64,000 nt of DNA from Gemmata sp. (lineage in GTDB: Bacteria; Planctomycetota; Planctomycetia; Gemmatales; Gemmataceae): contig JANWYJ010000043.1 of the NCBI GenBank assembly GCA_025055115.1, positions 62,001 to 126,000 on the forward strand, in the 5' to 3' direction. Shown in pieces: positions 19,076 through 27,237 of the stretch. The notes under the pieces were generated by a model. The model worked only from the letters and a program-made list of their open reading frames with translations, was not told the DNA's origin and made no database searches. Within the stretch, counting starts at the first letter, position 1; each line of letters opens with the position of its first letter. Made by a program: the position numbers and the translations under genes.

Positions 19076-20050
19076 ATGACACAACCGGCGCGATTTACGG
19101 TTTTGGCCAGTGGCAGCGATGGAAATGCCGCCTTTTTGGAGTACAACGGCTTTGGCCTATTGATTGATTTGGGCCTGAACGCGGATCACCTGACAGCTCG
19201 GTTGCGGTCCATCGGTGTCTCGTGGTCGCGCATTTCGGCCGCGATTCTCACCCATATTCACACTGACCACTGGAAAGATTCCACTTTGGCAGAATTGTGC
19301 GACCGCCGCATCCCGGTTTACGGCCACTGTTTACATTTTGAACACCTCGAGGCAGCGTCTGCGTCGCTGGTGTCGCTCCGCCAAGCCGGTCTGCTGCGCT
19401 TCTATCAGGAAAATACCCTCATCCCCCTGAATTCTGCATTGACCTGCTGGCCGGTGCGCGTCTCCCACGACGCGGAACCTACCTTCGCCTTTCGCTTGGA
19501 TGGACTTGATCATGAATCGAGTTGGCCGGGTGAAAATCAAGCCCCCTGGCCTGCCAATCCGGCCTGGGCCATCGGTTACGCCTCCGACCTCGGCTGCAGT
19601 TGCGATGAACTGATCACGGCATTTGCGGGTGTCGATGTCCTGGCATTGGAGTACAACCACGATGTTCATCTGCAACGCACCAGCCGCCGCCCCCCCTGGT
19701 TGATCAATCGGGTTTTGAGCGATCGGGGCCATCTGTCGAATAAACAAGCGGCCGAATTGACCGCCGCGATTGTGGCCCAATCGGCCGACGGTTTGCCGTC
19801 GTACCTTGTCCAGCTTCATCTCAGTAGCCGGTGCAACCGGCCTGAATTGGCGGCCCTCGCGGGCCGCGAGGCTTTGGTGGCATTACGACCGCGAACGGAA
19901 GTCATTACTGCGAAACAAGATACACCGACCAAAACGATTGTGCTGACCCGTCAGCACAACGCGCCACAACGATCCCTTCCGCGAACCAACAAGTCAGGCA
20001 AACGTAAGAACGTGCAACAGCAACTGCCCGGACTTGAGGAAACATGGTGA
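19076..20050 (+). CDS. MBL-fold metallohydrolase of the YycJ/WalJ type
   Basis: The protein opens 'RFTVLASGSDGNAAFLEYNG' (residues about 6-25), the usual start of YycJ/WalJ-type metallo-beta-lactamase-fold exonuclease-like proteins. The metal site is 'LTHIHTDHWKD' near residue 57, and later ligands are in 'VSHDAEPT', 'YASDLG' and 'EYNHD'. It is about 324 residues. Residues after about 275 form a basic, glutamine- and lysine-rich tail not seen in the short family members. The ATG at 19076 gives a family-like N-terminus; a GTG at 19052 is also possible. Some relatives act in DNA repair, but the substrate here is unknown. Confidence 0.8.
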   Translation: MTQPARFTVLASGSDGNAAFLEYNGFGLLIDLGLNADHLTARLRSIGVSWSRISAAILTHIHTDHWKDSTLAELCDRRIPVYGHCLHFEHLEAASASLVSLRQAGLLRFYQENTLIPLNSALTCWPVRVSHDAEPTFAFRLDGLDHESSWPGENQAPWPANPAWAIGYASDLGCSCDELITAFAGVDVLALEYNHDVHLQRTSRRPPWLINRVLSDRGHLSNKQAAELTAAIVAQSADGLPSYLVQLHLSSRCNRPELAALAGREALVALRPRTEVITAKQDTPTKTIVLTRQHNAPQRSLPRTNKSGKRKNVQQQLPGLEETW

Positions 20051-20066
20051 TTTCCCAACCAACACG

Positions 20067-20164
20067 CGTTGTGCTGTGACTCTAGCCCCCCGCAACTGTC
20101 CCAAACTCGTTGTTGAAACGAAAAATAACTATATCCCCCCGTTGTGCTGTGACTCCAGCCCCCC
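20067..20164. repeat. Spaced direct repeat pair (25 bp, period 73)
   Basis: Bases 20067-20091 and 20140-20164 match at 24 of 25 positions. The left copy starts 17 bases after the stop of the MBL-fold gene. The rest of the 385-base spacer (20051-20435) holds only this and a short tandem. Confidence 0.85.
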
Positions 20165-20278
20165 AACCGTTCTGAGGCAGCATCCCCCATCCGCATCGTC
20201 GTCGCAGGCTGTACACACCAAGGGCTTCGAAAGTATTGGCACCAGCGGTTTCGCGGTCGCTTTCCGCTTCCTTAAGGC

Positions 20279-20310
20279 ATGCCGTGGTGGAAAGTATGCC
20301 GTGGTGGAAA
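20279..20310. repeat. Short near-tandem repeat (15 bp, period 17)
   Basis: Bases 20279-20293 and 20296-20310 are identical. No gene covers them. Confidence 0.8.
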
Positions 20311-20435
20311 CCTGTGCGGGTTGTATCAATTCGCTTTGGTGAATTGTGTTCGCCGCGTGGATTCCAACTTCTCCCCAGTTCCCGGCGGTTCCGAAATTGC
20401 GCTAGGAAGTGAATTGCTCCGCAGGGAGGCGGAAC

Positions 20436-21251
20436 ATGAAGCGGTTCCTCATAGCGGTCCTGACCAGTTGTTGTACATTCTCAGTCGCTCTGGCGCAAAC
20501 GGGGATGTTAGCTCCGACGGTGCCCGTTGTACCGTCACCGGTGCTGCAGGATGGACGGATTCAGAATCCCGGAGATAGCCGCCGCTGGCACGCGACCACA
20601 ACGCCGCGGTTATTTTCGGCGAATTGGTCGCCGTTTCGCAATCCCGTGGTGGCCAGTCCCAGTGCTGGGCAGCTTGCTTCCGCCTATCCGTATCACGGTT
20701 ATACCTTGCCGCCGCTGCCTGCGGGGGTCAGTGATCCGGGGGTAGTGGGTGATGCCCGAGCGGTTTCGGCGGCCCCGGTGGGCACGCCTGTGGCGGAGAG
20801 CCATCGGTCGAAAAACGGATGGTGTTGGGAACGCATCCGGGCGTGGATCTGTTATCGACCTTCGAAATCCGATTTGCCGAAGCTGAATCCGGTACCGTAC
20901 ACAACACCGTTGCAAGGTATGTTCCCGTGTGTGTCTGTGGGTGGTGCGGGGCCTTGCTGTCATCCGGGAAGCTATCCCGCTATTCCGTCGTCCCCGATGT
21001 TGCCTCCCGGCTACCCCGCGCCGTTGCCGATGCCTGCACCGATGCCCAAACCCGGCTCCAGTGACAGTCCACCGGGGGTAATGCCCACACGGGGGGTGAG
21101 TGGAGCGGCCCTGCACCCCGCGTTGAGTGGTCGGACTCATGCTGCGTATGTCAATGGTGCTGTCGCTCCGAGTACTTCGGCCAGTTCTTCGGCAATTCCT
21201 GCCACGTTACCGCCGCTTGGGCCGTCCGGTCACCACGCGTCGAATCGTTAA
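20436..21251 (+). CDS. Proline-rich secreted protein of unknown function
   Basis: The start at 20436 is set by a strong GGGAGGCGG ribosome-binding site at 20424-20432 and gives the signal peptide MKRFLIAVLTSCCTFSVALA. The 271-residue product is low in charge and rich in proline, serine, glycine and alanine, with a cysteine-containing middle (about 115-185) and a proline-methionine-rich stretch 'PMPAPMPKPG'. I recognise no domain. Such proline-rich exported proteins are common in planctomycetes and may belong to the cell surface. Confidence 0.65.
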   Translation: MKRFLIAVLTSCCTFSVALAQTGMLAPTVPVVPSPVLQDGRIQNPGDSRRWHATTTPRLFSANWSPFRNPVVASPSAGQLASAYPYHGYTLPPLPAGVSDPGVVGDARAVSAAPVGTPVAESHRSKNGWCWERIRAWICYRPSKSDLPKLNPVPYTTPLQGMFPCVSVGGAGPCCHPGSYPAIPSSPMLPPGYPAPLPMPAPMPKPGSSDSPPGVMPTRGVSGAALHPALSGRTHAAYVNGAVAPSTSASSSAIPATLPPLGPSGHHASNR

Positions 21252-21294
21252 CGAAGTGGAGCTAGCACCCATGGGATCGGGTTCTGGGTAATGA

Positions 21295-21330
21295 GCTTGG
21301 GCGTCAGGGGGTGATTCCCTACGCCCAAGC
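21295..21330. terminator. Hairpin between convergent genes, likely bidirectional terminator
   Basis: GCTTGGGCGT (21295-21304) is perfectly inverted as ACGCCCAAGC (21321-21330), a 10-bp stem in the 126-base gap between two convergent genes. No long T-run follows, so termination efficiency is uncertain. Confidence 0.6.
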
Positions 21331-21377
21331 CGTTGTGTGGTGGTGATTGCCGCCCAGCGCAAGGACATGAACCACGA

Positions 21378-22676
21378 TCAGTTCCCCGCGGCTTTGACGT
21401 CGTAGCAATGGAGCACGGTCTGATCGCGGATGTACATTTTCCCGTTGACGATCACGGGGTGAGGCCAGCTGGCCCGGTAATTCGGTTGATCCGGAGGAGG
21501 CAGTTTGAACGAGGAGACGACTTTCAATTCCTCCGGCGAGGGTTCGATCAGGACCATCACACCGTTTTCGTAGCGGAAGTACAGCCGTCCATCGGCATAA
21601 AGTACGGCCGCCGAACGCTGCCCGCCGGCGGGGGAGCGTTCAGGCCCCCACTTGATTTCACCGGTCTTGAAATCCACGCACACCGGGCTGCCGCCATTTT
21701 GATCGTGGCCAAAGTAGATGTAATCGCCCACTAACACCATGCCGCCGTGGTGATTGTTCAATTGGGGTTTCTTGTAGGTTTTTACTTCTTTCACTTCAAA
21801 CTGGTCTTTTCCTTTGGCGTTGATCTGGAGGAGTGCAGCGCCGCCATTGTAGCTGGTCGAAACCCAGACTTTGTTATCTTTGACGATCGGGATGGGAATT
21901 TGGGCAATCCCACCGGTCGCCGCGGTACCTTTGTATTGCCACAGCAGTTTCCCCGTCTCGGTATGAACACCGACGACACCTGATGAAGCCCCTAACAGGG
22001 CCACATACATCGGTGTGCCGTGGATGGTGGCTTTGAGGGCTGAAGAGTAACCATTGGCTCCGCCCACGTTGCCGACATCGGTCTTCCAAATGACCTGGCC
22101 GGTATCGGCTTTGAGGGCCACGACCGCAGCCCCCCGTCCGCCTGGCAGGCAGATGACCTTATCGCCATCGACCAGTGGCGATTCGGTGAAGCCCCATTTC
22201 GGTTGTGCACCGCCAAAATCCTGGACATAGTCTTTCGTCCACAAGGATTTTCCCGTATTCGCGTCAAGACAGGCCAATTTACCGCTGGCACTGACCGCGT
22301 AAAGTTTGCCATTGTGATAGGTTGGTGTGCTGGCAGGGCCGTTGGTTTGCCCGCCGAGGCCACTGGCCGCTGGGGCAATCGGAGTGAACCACAATTCCGA
22401 ACCATCGGCTTCTTTCAAGGCCCAAATACCGTCTTGGCCATTGCGGGTGCCGATGCCGAAAATCTTGCCGTCGGCGATGGAAGGCGTTCCCCAGCCCAGG
22501 CCGAGGTTCTTTGCAGTCCACAATTTCGTGGGGCCATCTTTCGGCCACGATGGTAATAGCCCCGTTTCAAGGCAAATCCCATCACGATGGGGGCCACGAA
22601 AAGCCGGCCAATCGCCCGCCACAGCCGTGGCCGCAAGCCAAAACGCACTCGCCAACAGTGGCATTCGCAAGGTCAT
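21378..22676 (-). CDS. Secreted PQQ-like beta-propeller (quinoprotein-type) repeat protein
   Basis: The protein is 432 residues with a signal peptide (MTLRMPLLASAFWLAATAVAG). It then begins 'DWPAFRGPHRDGI', the standard opening of the planctomycete outer-membrane-assembly/BamB-like PQQ repeat family. Blades recur as 'G.dGkifgig', 'LYAVSASGKLACLDANTGKS' (about residues 147-166), 'VVALKADTGQVIW' and 'VGVHTETGKLLWQYKG'. Enzymatic PQQ use is not implied, because key dehydrogenase residues are not evident. The start at 22676 has GGAG 10-13 bases upstream. A paralogue is encoded at 33492-34871. Confidence 0.9.
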   Translation of the reverse strand: MTLRMPLLASAFWLAATAVAGDWPAFRGPHRDGICLETGLLPSWPKDGPTKLWTAKNLGLGWGTPSIADGKIFGIGTRNGQDGIWALKEADGSELWFTPIAPAASGLGGQTNGPASTPTYHNGKLYAVSASGKLACLDANTGKSLWTKDYVQDFGGAQPKWGFTESPLVDGDKVICLPGGRGAAVVALKADTGQVIWKTDVGNVGGANGYSSALKATIHGTPMYVALLGASSGVVGVHTETGKLLWQYKGTAATGGIAQIPIPIVKDNKVWVSTSYNGGAALLQINAKGKDQFEVKEVKTYKKPQLNNHHGGMVLVGDYIYFGHDQNGGSPVCVDFKTGEIKWGPERSPAGGQRSAAVLYADGRLYFRYENGVMVLIEPSPEELKVVSSFKLPPPDQPNYRASWPHPVIVNGKMYIRDQTVLHCYDVKAAGN

Positions 22677-22764
22677 AAGCAGCGACTCCAGAAGGAGTTT
22701 CGGCAGGATACAGGGGAGAGAATGTCAGTGTAGTGGCCCACCACCCGGACGAAAACCCCACAGG

Positions 22765-22791
22765 AAGAAACGCATCGCCAAGAAACGCATC
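22765..22791. repeat. Short near-tandem repeat (12 bp, period 15)
   Basis: Bases 22765-22776 and 22780-22791 are identical, in the 284-base spacer upstream of the PQQ-like gene. No gene was found in that spacer. Confidence 0.7.
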
Positions 22792-22960
22792 TCCGCGGCC
22801 GTCCCATCCGTGAACCCCAATCAGCTCCAAGCGTACCGTGCTTGCCCCCATTTCAAAACGGGTGATAGCCATTCTGGGGGCACATGGAAAAACCCTGTGC
22901 CGATTGAAGTTGTCAAAGAACACCCGGGTACGGTGCCGCGGCGTTTCTAACACCAGACAT

Positions 22961-23593
22961 CTAGCGGCAGAAATAGAAACCACCGCTATAGCGGTAGCGC
23001 ACTGGAGGCCCGACCACCATCACCGGGGCGGGACGAACTACCACCGGTGTTGGAACAGTTTCATAAATCACGGTGGTAGGGCGTGGATCACGCACCACCA
23101 CGGGCGGTGGGGTCACGGCTCGTGAAGCCTGCATCTCAGCGATGACACGATCGGAGACCCCGCTGTTTTTCAACATTGTGAGGTCCGAAACGGTCAGATG
23201 GAAGGTGCTTCGCGTACTACGGATTTGGTTGATAATGACCTGGTCGTTATGCCCCGCTTGGGCGAGAGCGATGACATCGGCAATCCCCAGTCGTTCGCGC
23301 TGCTGGTGGGCTTCCGCCAGAGCCGCGGCTTGTGCGATTTCCCGCTGTTGGGCCTCGTCTTTGTCGGCCTCGTTGCCTAACAGTGCTCCGCCGGCGGTAC
23401 CGGCCAAGCCACCGATGGTGGCTCCCAGTAGCGGTTTGCCGGTAGCGGCACCAATCGCGGTGCCGGCGGCGGTGCCGATGATGCCCCCGCCCAAGGCTCC
23501 GCGTTCGGTATTGTTCATCGTGGCGCAACCGCTTGTTGCGCATGAAGTTACTATCACCAGAAGCCCGAAGGTCCGCCAATTCATTCCACACAT
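22961..23593 (-). CDS. Glycine-zipper lipoprotein
   Basis: From the ATG at 23593, with GGAG 10-13 bases upstream, the product is 210 residues; an ATG at 23584 is also possible. It has a lipoprotein signal ending 'CATSGC', then a glycine-zipper segment (GALGGGIIGTAAGTAIGAATG and the following repeat, about residues 28-72) that probably inserts in or spans a membrane. A charged helix comes next, then 'ADVIALAQAGHNDQVIINQI' (about 100-119), and a proline- and valine-rich tail. Glycine-zipper outer-membrane lipoproteins are known in many Gram-negative bacteria. The exact role here is unknown. Confidence 0.8.
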   Translation of the reverse strand: MCGMNWRTFGLLVIVTSCATSGCATMNNTERGALGGGIIGTAAGTAIGAATGKPLLGATIGGLAGTAGGALLGNEADKDEAQQREIAQAAALAEAHQQRERLGIADVIALAQAGHNDQVIINQIRSTRSTFHLTVSDLTMLKNSGVSDRVIAEMQASRAVTPPPVVVRDPRPTTVIYETVPTPVVVRPAPVMVVGPPVRYRYSGGFYFCR

Positions 23594-23711
23594 CGGTCGA
23601 TACTCCAGTCGATCCGTGGATGGCATATGCCCTCTGTGGTTGGTGGGGTCAATCCCGGTTGCGCTCGCTGTTGAGTTGTGGTCGCTGTTGAAATGCGCGC
23701 CGACTCCCGGA

Positions 23712-23824
23712 CTTGCAACGGCCTGCGGTGCGATTCGGCGACTTCATACGTTGTGAAAATGGGGTGTTGATAGAGTTTTTGTGAAGCTTACAGTGGTCTT
23801 CGGTGCGATTCGGCGACTTCACAC
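23712..23824. repeat. Spaced direct repeat pair (38 bp, period 75)
   Basis: Bases 23712-23749 and 23787-23824 match at 32 of 38 positions, with a perfect 21-bp core (23726-23746 and 23801-23821). Five of six differences are transitions. The intervening 37 bases are unrelated. Confidence 0.85.
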
Positions 23825-23839
23825 AACGCAGTTTTTCTT

Positions 23840-23958
23840 TCCCAACCGACATTCCTTACTCAGAATTCGGAAGTAGCGCAGGCAAGCACGCTCACGTTCG
23901 GCGGCCGAGAATATGTCCCAACCGACATTCCTTACTCAGGATTCGGAAGTAGCGCAGG
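23840..23958. repeat. Spaced direct repeat pair (43 bp, period 76)
   Basis: Bases 23840-23882 and 23916-23958 match at 42 of 43 positions, with 33 unrelated bases between. This is the best-conserved long pair in the window and lies directly after the previous pair, in the spacer between divergent genes. Confidence 0.9.
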
Positions 23959-24052
23959 GTGGGGTGAGTGAAACCAGCCGTGAACCTCGGCCATGAGCCG
24001 CGGTGTCGGTAGAATGCGAAAGTCCGCAAATGTCGAACACGAAAGAGCCGCT

Positions 24053-24904
24053 ATGACCGATCGGCCTGTCGAAAATGCTCCCTACCTGACGCACACCCAC
24101 GGCACCTTGACCATTGAGGGCTGGTCCCGGGCCGCGGTTCAAAGTTACTGGCGCATTCCCGAGTTGAAGATCGGCTTTGATCTCGGCGCACAGCCATGGG
24201 ACTTCATGGGAACGCCGACGTGGTTTGTTTCGCACACGCACTTGGATCATGTCGCCGCGCTGCCGGTCTATGTGGCCCGCCGGCGGATGATGAAAATGGA
24301 CCCCCCCACACTCTATGTTCCTGTAGAAATGGTGGACGACATCCGCCGGCTTCTGCACATCATGCACCGGCTCGACCGTGGACGGCAATTGGCAGAAGTG
24401 CAAGGATTGAAAGCCGGCGATGAGGTGGAGCTGGGGCGAGAACATGTGGTTCATGTATTCGACACCGTCCACACGGTACCGAGTCGCGGGTTTGTCGTTT
24501 TTGAACGGCGTCACAAGCTCAAGGAAGAGTTTCTCGGCCTACCGGGCGAGAAAATTCGCGACTTGAAGCTCAGTGGTGTGGCAATCACCCGGGAAGTGCG
24601 GATTCCGCTGGTCGCATACACCGGCGATACTGCGCCGGCGGGCTTGGATGCCTGCCCGGCATGCTTCAATGCCAAAATTCTCATCACGGAGATGAGTTTC
24701 ATCCGGGCTGCGCATCGGCGCGATAAAATCCACAAGTTTGGCCACATGCACCTCGACGACTTTGTCGAACGGGCATCACAATTCCACAACGAATTGATTA
24801 TTGTCGCCCACTACAGCACCCGCTACCATCCCAACGAGGTCCGGAAAATCCTGGATGCTAAGCTGCCGGCGGAACTCAAAGCGCGGATGAAGCTGTGGAT
24901 CTGA
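24053..24904 (+). CDS. MBL-fold hydrolase, RNase Z-like
   Basis: The product is 283 residues from the ATG at 24053. The zinc-binding motif '[14 protein letters not shown]' is near residue 61, with further ligands in 'YTGDTAP' and the C-terminal '[10 protein letters not shown]'. The order and spacing fit the tRNase Z side of the metallo-beta-lactamase superfamily, and close plant-type short tRNase Z proteins have the same 'SHxHxDH ... GDT ... H' layout. The exosite flexible arm typical of bacterial RNase Z is not obvious. 3'-end processing of tRNA is therefore a reasonable but unproven role. Confidence 0.75.
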   Translation: MTDRPVENAPYLTHTHGTLTIEGWSRAAVQSYWRIPELKIGFDLGAQPWDFMGTPTWFVSHTHLDHVAALPVYVARRRMMKMDPPTLYVPVEMVDDIRRLLHIMHRLDRGRQLAEVQGLKAGDEVELGREHVVHVFDTVHTVPSRGFVVFERRHKLKEEFLGLPGEKIRDLKLSGVAITREVRIPLVAYTGDTAPAGLDACPACFNAKILITEMSFIRAAHRRDKIHKFGHMHLDDFVERASQFHNELIIVAHYSTRYHPNEVRKILDAKLPAELKARMKLWI

Positions 24905-24923
24905 GCGGAGCGGCCCAACAACA

Positions 24924-24940
24924 GCCCCCGCGCGGGGGGC
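24924..24940. terminator. GC-rich hairpin between convergent genes
   Basis: A compact palindrome GCCCCC-GCGC-GGGGGC-type sequence fills the 39-base gap between two convergent stop codons. It probably ends transcripts from both sides. Confidence 0.6.
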
Positions 24941-24943
24941 ACA

Positions 24944-27022
24944 TCAGAACGCCAAGATCATCTCGACGAATCCGGAGAACAGGGTGGGGGCTTTCCCCTT
25001 TTGGTTGTTGTACAATTGTCGGAAGCCACCTCCGGGAATCAGGCATGAAAGCCCGGTGAGCATGATCGCCTGGTTATTCAAGCGCGGGCGATATTCGGCC
25101 CCGGTACTCAGATCGACCCCGATGAAACGATTTGTAACTCTTTGGTAAATAAAGGTTTCGAGCGAATTGGTCTTGTCAAAAAATAACACGTTGACGTTGT
25201 TGACCGAGCGCAAACGCGGGGTGACGTCGAAATCGACGCCACTATTGATCAACCACAACCCTGGATTAACGAAGTTACTCTGCCCCTGAATGCGGCTGGA
25301 ACGCAGGTTCACCAACTGGCTTTGATCGTTGGTCAGCCCCACGCCAAAAAGCGGAATCCGCTGGCGACGCCAAAAGCTGAATTCCCCGCCGAAGTTCTGT
25401 TGGTCGATGATGGTATCAAATCCGGTGCCGATGCCGTTGTTGGCGTTGCCATCGCCCGAGGCGTAGAGGCCGCTGACACGGAAGCGGGCCCAATCCCGGT
25501 CGTAGGACAGTTCCACGGCAGCGAATTGGGCATTGATCGCAATTGGCTGGCCAGCCAAGGGATTGCGGCTATCACGCCCGATCACCCAATAGAAAGCATG
25601 GGAGATGTTGTAGCGGTCAAGATGCCCATCGCCGGCCCAGCCGAAATAGTGAGCTTCGACACGGTGGGGGCGAAATACCCCAACGGGGTCGGGGCGAGCC
25701 AGAAAGTCGTTTTTGTCGAACTGGAAGTCGGGGCCGTCATTGTTGTAGTGGTAACTCAGCGAGGCCGTATAACCGGGGAAAATGAAGTCTTGCCGGTAGA
25801 TGTTGGCGATGATGATGTCCTGATCGCGATCGGTGAAGGTGTTCAGGCCGCTGTTGATGTCTTTGTCGAGCTGTCGGAAGTAGGCCAGGTTGAACTGCGT
25901 GCGGTTGCCATCGTAGTTCCCAAACAGACGAATACCGCGGTTCACGTCGCTAAAAATGAAACCCCGGAAGTCGGAGGTGAACGGTTGGGAACCGGCGCGT
26001 ACGGAGATGAAATCATACTGTGGGCTTAAGTCGGCCAATTTGTATTCCACAAACCACTCTTGGAGAGTCGTCCACGAGCGGTTGCGGATCAGCCCTTTGC
26101 GCACATCGGGATTGATCACCGCCAACTCTTGGGCACTGAGCGTGTTGGCATTGAAGGCGGGGGTGAGGACGACGGCCCAATCGCGCGGTTTGAAGGCGGC
26201 ATCGCCACGGAATAGCTCGAAACGCGTGGTTATTAATTCGGAGAAGACAAACTGACCTGGTCGGCCAAAGAATTCTGTGGTGAAGGGCCGTTGCGTACTT
26301 TCAAACGGGGTGGTGGCCGTCGGGATCATCCGGCCTTCAAACAGTGTGCTACTTGTGCCGGTGAAGTTGAAGAAAATATGCTGCCCGATGACCGGGTAAT
26401 CGCCTTTTAGCACGTTTTGCCGGTAGGGATCGTACCACCGGCCCGGTTGCCACGGGTAATCGAAGACGCGCGGATGACCCAACCCATAACGATCGTATTC
26501 GGGAAGACCGATCCGCCAGCGGTCTTCCATGGGTTCGTACTCCTCATTGGCCCCGCTCCGCGGCATGACCCCGCTTTTGCCGGCAAAACCGGGGGTGGGG
26601 AAATGGGGATAAGCAGCCGCGTCCACTTCCGCCGCAACTCGTTCGGGGGTCGGTAGGGGACTGGCTGGTTGCAACAGCCGGTCGATGGGTTGACCGGTGG
26701 TGTCCCGCGGTAATGGCCGCGGCTCGGCTTGGGCGACCCCGGGCGCTGTCGCCAGCCTCAGGGTATGTGGAATTTCGGGCCACAAGCGATGCCCTGGCCC
26801 AGGCTCTCCAAGCTCTCCAGAAGGGACCGGAGCTGGGGAGCGCGTCGACGGGATCGCAGGGGCGTTGGTCGACGGGATCGCAGGGGCGTTGGCTGTGCGT
26901 AGGGGGAGGGGTTCCGGTAACGACGCCTGCGGTACCACGGGTTCGGCCGCAGCTGTCACCGATCCTCCGAGCAAGACGAAGCCGTTGGCAACGGCTCGTC
27001 GCCATGTCCACCGACGGTCCAT
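24944..27022 (-). CDS. Large outer-membrane beta-barrel-like protein
   Basis: The 692-residue protein has an N-terminal signal sequence (residues 1-26), a proline-rich segment (27-140), and from about residue 170 a long region of alternating polar and aromatic residues typical of barrel strands, such as 'TASLSYHYNNDGPDFQF' and 'AAVELSYDRDWARFRVSGLYASG'. It ends in phenylalanine, as outer-membrane barrels often do. It carries no signature I can tie to a specific porin family. Residues about 44-59 contain the doubled motif NAPAIPST, the product of a perfect 24-bp tandem duplication in the gene. Confidence 0.75.
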   Translation of the reverse strand: MDRRWTWRRAVANGFVLLGGSVTAAAEPVVPQASLPEPLPLRTANAPAIPSTNAPAIPSTRSPAPVPSGELGEPGPGHRLWPEIPHTLRLATAPGVAQAEPRPLPRDTTGQPIDRLLQPASPLPTPERVAAEVDAAAYPHFPTPGFAGKSGVMPRSGANEEYEPMEDRWRIGLPEYDRYGLGHPRVFDYPWQPGRWYDPYRQNVLKGDYPVIGQHIFFNFTGTSSTLFEGRMIPTATTPFESTQRPFTTEFFGRPGQFVFSELITTRFELFRGDAAFKPRDWAVVLTPAFNANTLSAQELAVINPDVRKGLIRNRSWTTLQEWFVEYKLADLSPQYDFISVRAGSQPFTSDFRGFIFSDVNRGIRLFGNYDGNRTQFNLAYFRQLDKDINSGLNTFTDRDQDIIIANIYRQDFIFPGYTASLSYHYNNDGPDFQFDKNDFLARPDPVGVFRPHRVEAHYFGWAGDGHLDRYNISHAFYWVIGRDSRNPLAGQPIAINAQFAAVELSYDRDWARFRVSGLYASGDGNANNGIGTGFDTIIDQQNFGGEFSFWRRQRIPLFGVGLTNDQSQLVNLRSSRIQGQSNFVNPGLWLINSGVDFDVTPRLRSVNNVNVLFFDKTNSLETFIYQRVTNRFIGVDLSTGAEYRPRLNNQAIMLTGLSCLIPGGGFRQLYNNQKGKAPTLFSGFVEMILAF
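26844..26891. repeat. Perfect 24-bp tandem repeat inside a coding sequence
   Basis: Bases 26844-26867 and 26868-26891 are identical. The unit is eight codons long, so the reading frame of the barrel protein is kept and the peptide NAPAIPST is doubled. Confidence 0.9.
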
Positions 27023-27065
27023 GTCCGAACCCCGTGAGATTCGCGGTGGTGAAGTCTCCGCTGCT

Positions 27066-27098
27066 TAGGTCTGCTGACGTTTTCGTAGGTCTGCTGAC
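27066..27098. repeat. Short near-tandem repeat (13 bp, period 20)
   Basis: Bases 27066-27078 and 27086-27098 are identical, in the divergent spacer between the barrel protein gene and the DUF336 protein gene. Confidence 0.7.
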
Positions 27099-27237
27099 TT
27101 TTCCATCGGTTCCGGTCTGGCTGGTCATGAGGAATCTTCGGAATGTAGCCTCTTTATCAGAAAATCCGTGCAGTCTGAGAATTCGCCGAACCGATGGGAA
27201 GATAGGGGGAACGAATCGACCTTCACCGGGGTGGATT

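Noticed and set aside
26713-27237. N-terminal extension of the DUF336 protein frame
   Set aside because: It overlaps the barrel-protein gene on the other strand, and the 'LEDRALP' motif with a good ribosome-binding site starts at 27238.
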